A stretch of 10,158 nt of DNA from Candidatus Aminicenantota bacterium (lineage in GTDB: Bacteria; Acidobacteriota; Aminicenantia; UBA2199): contig CP070627.1 of NCBI GenBank assembly GCA_020355945.1, positions 5,598,739 to 5,608,896 on the forward strand, written 5' to 3'. A program made the position numbers and the translations under genes. The notes below the pieces were generated by a model. The model did no database searches. It was not told the DNA's origin and saw nothing but the letters and a program-made list of their open reading frames with translations. Below are positions 5,559-10,158 of the stretch, one piece after another; position 1 is the first letter of the stretch; the number at the start of each line of letters is the position of its first letter.

Positions 5559-8060
5559 TTATAAAACCTTGACAATTACCATGGTCATATCGTCATGTTG
5601 GGGATACCCTTTGACAAACTGCTGCACATCTTTGATCACCGTATCAATAATCACACGGGCCGGTTTTTCTTTATTTTGCTGGATGGTCCGGCATAATCGT
5701 TTTTCTCCGTACTCTTCCAGGTCTTTATTCATGGCTTCTGAAAATCCATCGGTATAGAATACAATGAGGTCATCCTTTTCCAGTTGGATATGGCCTTTTT
5801 TGATAATCCCCTGGAAAACATCTCCTCTTTCAATGCCCAGTGCGATTCCCTGTGGTTTCAATGATATCACCTGGTTGTCAGAGCGATGAAAATAGAGTAA
5901 CGGGTTATGACCGGCCCGGGCAAAATCAAGGGTTTTCTTTTTGATATCCACTACAGCAAAGAACATGGTGACAAAGGATTTTTTATCCATCATATTGTAC
6001 AGGGAATGGTTCGTTTTAATCAGTACCTGTTCCGGTGAGAAACGGGTTTTGTTTTCTATTTGAGATTGGATAATACCTTTGGTTAGTGTCATGTATATAG
6101 CAGCAGGCACACCTTTCCCGGACACGTCACCGATAATAATACCCAGCTTTGGATCGCTGATGCGGATAAAATCATAGTAGTCTCCTCCCACTTCATTAGC
6201 CGGGATGCATATCCCTTCGATTTCAAAGCCTTTGATTTTTGGTGATTTTCCAGGCAGTAATTTTTGTTGGACCTGGCGTGCGATTTCCAGTTCTTTGGCT
6301 ATCCTGGCCCGCTCGGTGATGCGTTTGATGTGAGCAGGTATCAAGTCTGCCTTAAAGGAAAAAATCTCGCCTTTAATAAACCCCCAGACTATAAACACGA
6401 CCGGTAAGAACAGCAGGATCAACGCCGCCATGCCCTGGACAAACAGGCTGGTGGCGCTGCTGGTGATTAAAGGCAGCGATTGGATCACCCCCATAATGGT
6501 AAAATTGGCAAAAATAGCTGACAACAGATCAAATTTCCAGAAAATATACCCTAAAAACACACCGCAAATATACCAACCGATCCACCCCAAAATCATAGGG
6601 GAAATGGAAAAGCCAACGCCCCATAAGCCCCAATAGGCAATGACAAAAACCGTCCAGGCAATAGAAGAAACAAAAATAGCGGCCCATTTGCTTTTTAGGT
6701 ACTTGAACAGTAAGAAATTTCCAAATAATCGGAATACCACTTCGGATAACAGGCTAAAGGAGAGGGCAGACAGGAAGGGGACCAGGAAGGGAAGTGGTGA
6801 TGTCATGATTCGATAATTAATATTATCTATTTTGCCATTAAAAAGCCCGGTCAGTGCTGTGGTTAAAAGAGCAATGATGCCCAGTCCGATAAAACCGGTT
6901 AAATATCCGTTAAGGGATGATCGGGCCACATTTAAGGTGGTAAATTTCTTATTGAAAATACTGTCAAGGGCGGTAAATTTCCGGTTGAATTTTTCTCTTC
7001 CCAGGAATTCCCCCACGCTCCATGAGGCAAACCCCATACTCGAAAAAAACGGCCATATAATGAGACCAAACAAAACCAGCATCATTAAGCCGACGCTGTC
7101 AACGCTCAATTCTCCCAGGGAGCCGCTGGCGGCATTCAACCTGAATTTCAGGCTGCTTTCTATCACCAGGGAAACCCAACATATAAAGAGAACCACCAGG
7201 GCGGTTTTAACACTCACTTCCCCTTCGTGGTATCTGCGCAGGAATATAATTTGTATGACCAGGAAGATGATAAATATGAAAAAATAAGACACAAAGACCG
7301 AAGAGTGGTGATGTTCTTGAATACGTTTAAAAGCAGCGGTTTCAGAGGCGGGCACCCCGAAGAGAATCCTTAACCGTCCCACTTCATCACCCTGGACCAC
7401 CACGGTTAAATTCACTTTTCCCCCTTCATATTCCAATTCCTTTCGCCAGTTGAACGAATGGTTTGTTCGTTTTTTAGACCTTTGCGTATGAAAGTTATCT
7501 TTTTTATAGCCTGTCAGATCGATGTTTTGTTTTTTTAAAAAGGTGGCGGCGATTTCCAGGGCGTTTTCCCGGGTGATATGGGCCTGTCGTCCTTCGGGCC
7601 AGTCCGCATCTTCGGGGAGATCGTGGGAAAATCCAATGACTCTTCCTGTGCCGGAAATTGATATTCGGAATTGTTCATAAGTCGAGCTCCTGGGAAGATT
7701 TTTAAACCAGAAAATCTGCCAATAAAAATCCAGGCCTTTATCCTGGTCTTTTTGAAAAATTTCCTGTGTTTTACTCCAACCGAGGCGTTTTTGCAAATAG
7801 TGGAATGCGGTATTATCGTAATACACCAGTACCAGCACTTCATAGTTTTTCAAGTCATATCCTTTTTGGGTCATAAAATTTGAAGCGATTTCAATGGCTT
7901 CTGATTTGCCGATGTTTAAATTAGCTGCTTTATAGGGAAAGAAACGATTCAAGAGCAATATAAATGCCAACAGTCCGATGGTACCTAAAGCCATCAGGGG
8001 CAGGCTTTCGATGAACCTATTTTTATTTTGACGGGTTGGCCAATTGTTTTGTTTTTTCAT
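5559..8060 (-). CDS. Multi-pass membrane SpoIIE-type Ser/Thr phosphatase with degenerate CPBP-like domain
   Basis: This is an 833-aa protein. Residues about 20-40 are a membrane segment. Residues 41-252 are probably extracytoplasmic and hold two similar segments 112 residues apart (from 49 and from 161; pattern I-x-(K/R)-x-x-A-x-EIA-x-x-F...DL-x-x-Y), PepSY-like in flavour. Residues 253-562 carry about eight hydrophobic segments. Part of this (430-530) recalls CPBP/Rce1-like proteases, but the EExxxR motif reads S439-E-V-V-F-R444 and a usual His is Asn519, so protease activity is doubtful. Residues 563-600 are a helical linker (RITERARIAKELEIARQVQQ) leading to a SpoIIE/PP2C domain (600-833). 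Its metal ligands look intact: D627 (GGDYYDF), D645 (GDVSGKG), D771 (DGFSE) and D824 (HDD). In the family such domains dephosphorylate anti-sigma antagonists; no such partner is visible. No clear Shine-Dalgarno precedes the ATG. A weak TTGAAA-17-TAAAAG promoter at 8068-8096 would give a nearly leaderless mRNA. Confidence 0.85.
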   Translation of the reverse strand: MKKQNNWPTRQNKNRFIESLPLMALGTIGLLAFILLLNRFFPYKAANLNIGKSEAIEIASNFMTQKGYDLKNYEVLVLVYYDNTAFHYLQKRLGWSKTQEIFQKDQDKGLDFYWQIFWFKNLPRSSTYEQFRISISGTGRVIGFSHDLPEDADWPEGRQAHITRENALEIAATFLKKQNIDLTGYKKDNFHTQRSKKRTNHSFNWRKELEYEGGKVNLTVVVQGDEVGRLRILFGVPASETAAFKRIQEHHHSSVFVSYFFIFIIFLVIQIIFLRRYHEGEVSVKTALVVLFICWVSLVIESSLKFRLNAASGSLGELSVDSVGLMMLVLFGLIIWPFFSSMGFASWSVGEFLGREKFNRKFTALDSIFNKKFTTLNVARSSLNGYLTGFIGLGIIALLTTALTGLFNGKIDNINYRIMTSPLPFLVPFLSALSFSLLSEVVFRLFGNFLLFKYLKSKWAAIFVSSIAWTVFVIAYWGLWGVGFSISPMILGWIGWYICGVFLGYIFWKFDLLSAIFANFTIMGVIQSLPLITSSATSLFVQGMAALILLFLPVVFIVWGFIKGEIFSFKADLIPAHIKRITERARIAKELEIARQVQQKLLPGKSPKIKGFEIEGICIPANEVGGDYYDFIRISDPKLGIIIGDVSGKGVPAAIYMTLTKGIIQSQIENKTRFSPEQVLIKTNHSLYNMMDKKSFVTMFFAVVDIKKKTLDFARAGHNPLLYFHRSDNQVISLKPQGIALGIERGDVFQGIIKKGHIQLEKDDLIVFYTDGFSEAMNKDLEEYGEKRLCRTIQQNKEKPARVIIDTVIKDVQQFVKGYPQHDDMTMVIVKVL

Positions 8061-8109
8061 AATAATACTTTTACATTATCGTACAATTTTTTTCAAGCCT
8101 TAAATTATT

Positions 8110-8137
8110 AAAAAAGAGGACAGTCGATCATGCCGAC
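8110..8137 (-). terminator. Weak second stem with T-tract
   Basis: On the minus strand GTCG (8134-8137) pairs with CGAC (8123-8126) across a 7-base loop, and a T6 tract (8110-8115) follows seven bases later. The stem is short and the tract is displaced, so this is only a possible back-up terminator before the phosphatase gene. Confidence 0.2.
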
Positions 8138-8161
8138 CTTTAATCAAAAGTTTTTGCGGGG

Positions 8162-8176
8162 GGGGCTGGCAGCCCC
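8162..8176. terminator. GC-rich hairpin in the intergenic region
   Basis: GGGGCT (8162-8167), a 3-base loop, and AGCCCC (8171-8176) form a perfect 6-bp stem embedded in a run of eight G (8158-8165). It follows the S9 peptidase gene on the minus strand. No immediate T-tract is present, so intrinsic termination is not certain. Confidence 0.35.
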
Positions 8177-8186
8177 GGCCTATTAT

Positions 8187-8215
8187 GGGGGGCGTTTTTT
8201 CAAAAAGAGCCCCCC
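8187..8215 (-). terminator. Probable transcription terminator of the S9 peptidase gene
   Basis: On the minus strand a stem of GGGGGGC (8209-8215) with GCCCCCC (8187-8193) encloses T5 and A6 runs that can extend the pairing. It starts 17 bp after the stop codon at 8232. There is no U-tract directly after the stem, so it may act as a strong 3'-end hairpin rather than a classic intrinsic terminator. Confidence 0.45.
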
Positions 8216-8231
8216 TGGTTGACTAAGGCAT

Positions 8232-10158
8232 TTATAAATATCTTTTCCAGAAATCAAGCATCAGGGTATACAAATGAACACTGCCCGCATAATCCCCTAT
8301 ACCATGTTTTCTCCATGGATAGATCATCAATTGGAATTGGATATTATGTTCAATGAGTTTATCAATAAAGGCGTAAGTGTGTTGGGGATGGACATTATCA
8401 TCATAGGTGCCGTGGGCAATAAGCAAGTGTCCTTTCAGGTTATGAGCGGAACGTACGCACGAAGTATCTTTGTATCCCTCCGGGTTATCCTGGGGTGTAC
8501 CCTGGTAGCGTTCGGTATAGATGGTGTCGTAATAGTACCAATCAGAAACCGGGAACAAGGAGATACCTGCTTTAAAGGCATCCGAGTGAGTCATCACGTA
8601 AAGGGTAGTACACCCACCGCCGCTGCCGCCCCAGATGCCGATCCGGTCGGGATCGACAGCGGGTATCTGTTTGATCCACTTCACTGCGTCTAAAATGTCT
8701 TTTACATTTTGCATGCCATAAGCCTGTTTATAGGCGGATGTTTCAGTGGCTTTGCTTTTAGGCATCCCGGCTCGCACTTCCACCACAAAGTAAAAATAGC
8801 CCTCCCGGTTGAGGAGATTATACCACAAAGCCCGGCGGCTGGTCCATTCGTCTCTTACCTGCTGCGCCCCGGGCCCACCGTAAATATAAACAATAGCTGG
8901 ATATGATTTGGTTTTAGTGGTATCAAAGGGAAGCGGTTTAAACATCATTATGGGCAGTTCCAGCCCGTCCCGGGCTTTATAGAAATGAAACTCGGGCTGG
9001 CCCAATTGCCATGGCGCCAATATATCTTTAGCAGATGGAGTAATTACCTGTAACTTCTCTCCATTGGCTTTATAGAGGCTGAGTTCATCGGGTTGGGAAA
9101 AATTGGAAAAGGTATCCAGGTAGTAATTCATATCCGGGGAAAATTCCACAGCGTGAATGCCATCACCGCTGCTTATTCGTTTGAGTCCCTTGCCATTTAG
9201 TTTTACCTGGTAAAGGTGACATTCTTTCAATGCTTTTTGATTGGAAGTAAAGTAGACGATTCCTCTCTTTTCATCCACTCCCACCAGTCCACCGTTCCCA
9301 CTGGTGAGGCGGTTAATCGAAGATAAAACCATAAATTCTCCTTTGGTTAATTGCCGGATGAGCTTACACCCACTATCTTCCAGGAGATAAAGATACAGGT
9401 GCTGATACCCGTCCCGTTCCGACATCCATATCAATCGATTGTTTTTCTTGAAAAAATAGAGGGCGTCATGAATATTAATCCAGGCCGGCTGTTGTTCTTC
9501 CAGGAGCAATTTTGAGGTTCCTGTTTTCTTATCAGCGATCAACAATTTAAGTTGCGATTGTTGGCGGTTCATGGTTTGAACTGCGATATCACTGCTGTTG
9601 GGAAGCCAGTTAAATCGAACCAGGTACTCATACTCACCGCAGTCCATCCAGGTGGAGGCTGCAGAAGCAACATCCACGATACCGAGACGTACTTTTGGAT
9701 TGGGTTGTCCTGCTTTAGGGTATCGCTGACAAACCACTCCCTGGGTGGCAGGTTTATAATGAACGAATGTGGAAATAGATACAGGGGAATCATCTGATTG
9801 AAGATAAGCAATAGCACTGGAATCCGGGGACCAGGCATAAGGAACCCACGCATGATCGTAAATCTCTTCCCAATATACCCATGACAACCGGCCATTCAAT
9901 AATGTAGCGGAAGAACCTGTGGTGAGTGGTTTTTCATCCCCGGTGCTTACATTGATGACATAAATATCATTATCCCGGATAAAACCGATCCATTGACCAT
10001 CGGGTGAAAAATCCACTAATTCTTCCTCCGCAGGTGTTTGCGTTAAACGCTTTACCCTACTGTTTTCCAATTCCACCATAAACAAATCCCCCGCTAAAAT
10101 ATAAATCACCCGCTTTCCCATTGAATCAACCGCATCCGGCCATGCCAGGCTTTTTGGT
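8232..10158 (-). CDS. DPP-IV-like S9 prolyl peptidase, N-terminus missing
   Basis: The frame stays open through the window edge. The first in-frame ATG is at 10121, but 12 more codons upstream continue the family's beta-propeller start (PDAVDSMGKRVIYILAGDL), so the ATG is probably internal and the true N-terminus, with a likely signal peptide, lies outside. Counting from that Met, the propeller covers about 1-385, with the SWVYWEEIYD segment matching the Glu-Glu site that binds the substrate N-terminus in DPP-IV. The hydrolase domain spans 390-629 and has the family triad: Ser500 (GGSGGG), Asp574 (GTYDDNVH) and His606 (KHGI). Triad spacings are 74 and 32 residues, close to human DPP-IV. Tyr in VYIYGGPG fits the oxyanion tyrosine. 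The residues flanking the Ser are Gly rather than the usual Trp and Tyr. It probably removes dipeptides with penultimate Pro or Ala outside the cytoplasm. Confidence 0.9.
   Translation of the reverse strand, partial: PKSLAWPDAVDSMGKRVIYILAGDLFMVELENSRVKRLTQTPAEEELVDFSPDGQWIGFIRDNDIYVINVSTGDEKPLTTGSSATLLNGRLSWVYWEEIYDHAWVPYAWSPDSSAIAYLQSDDSPVSISTFVHYKPATQGVVCQRYPKAGQPNPKVRLGIVDVASAASTWMDCGEYEYLVRFNWLPNSSDIAVQTMNRQQSQLKLLIADKKTGTSKLLLEEQQPAWINIHDALYFFKKNNRLIWMSERDGYQHLYLYLLEDSGCKLIRQLTKGEFMVLSSINRLTSGNGGLVGVDEKRGIVYFTSNQKALKECHLYQVKLNGKGLKRISSGDGIHAVEFSPDMNYYLDTFSNFSQPDELSLYKANGEKLQVITPSAKDILAPWQLGQPEFHFYKARDGLELPIMMFKPLPFDTTKTKSYPAIVYIYGGPGAQQVRDEWTSRRALWYNLLNREGYFYFVVEVRAGMPKSKATETSAYKQAYGMQNVKDILDAVKWIKQIPAVDPDRIGIWGGSGGGCTTLYVMTHSDAFKAGISLFPVSDWYYYDTIYTERYQGTPQDNPEGYKDTSCVRSAHNLKGHLLIAHGTYDDNVHPQHTYAFIDKLIEHNIQFQLMIYPWRKHGIGDYAGSVHLYTLMLDFWKRYL

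Noticed and set aside
10119..10121. ATG at 10121 as the true start of the S9 peptidase
   Set aside because: The frame stays open upstream to the edge and encodes family-like residues. There is no ribosome binding site before this ATG, and the protein would lack a signal peptide.

Overview
This window is a stretch of bacterial chromosome of moderate GC content with six protein genes and no RNA genes. Five genes lie on the minus strand and one on the plus strand. The gene style suggests an Acidobacteriota-like organism, perhaps Candidatus Aminicenantes. The evidence is a VWFA-related protein of the acidobacterial type, a DPP-IV-like S9 peptidase, secreted papain-like proteins with ricin-type lectin tails, and a membrane-anchored SpoIIE-type phosphatase. 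This placement is inferred from families only and is not firm.

Layout from left to right. (1) 1-2090, minus: two tandem paralogous secreted proteins, each with a signal peptide, a papain-fold (C1A) domain and a ricin-type beta-trefoil. The left copy runs off the window. They share a 15-nt leader/ribosome-binding sequence, are 36 bp apart, and probably form an operon read from a good sigma70-type promoter at 2208-2236. A cluster of GTTGTAC half-sites lies over and upstream of that promoter. (2) 2352-4778, minus: a secreted VWA-domain protein with a long C-terminal domain. (3) 4779-5017: a divergent intergenic region holding a palindromic repeat and the promoter of the plus-strand gene. (4) 5018-5545, plus: a receiver-domain protein with a charged tail, convergent with and 13 bp from (5). 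(5) 5559-8060, minus: an 833-aa multi-pass membrane protein ending in an apparently intact SpoIIE/PP2C-type Ser/Thr phosphatase domain. (6) 8061-8231: an intergenic region with GC-rich hairpins. (7) 8232-10158, minus: a DPP-IV-like prolyl peptidase, cut at its N-terminus by the window edge.

The strongest unusual signal is that both papain-like paralogs lack the catalytic cysteine. It is Ala in one and Gly, with a one-residue deletion, in the other, while the His, the Asn and the oxyanion-hole Gln are kept. They look like natural pseudopeptidases fused to lectin domains. Other proteins here also have degenerate active sites: a receiver with Glu at the phospho-acceptor position, a CPBP-like membrane domain without its metal/catalytic residues, and a VWA domain with an incomplete MIDAS motif. 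The S9 peptidase triad and the SpoIIE metal-binding aspartates are intact. The four locus parts (secreted pseudopeptidases, VWA protein, phosphatase/receiver, S9 peptidase) are neighbours, but the sequence does not prove that they work together.
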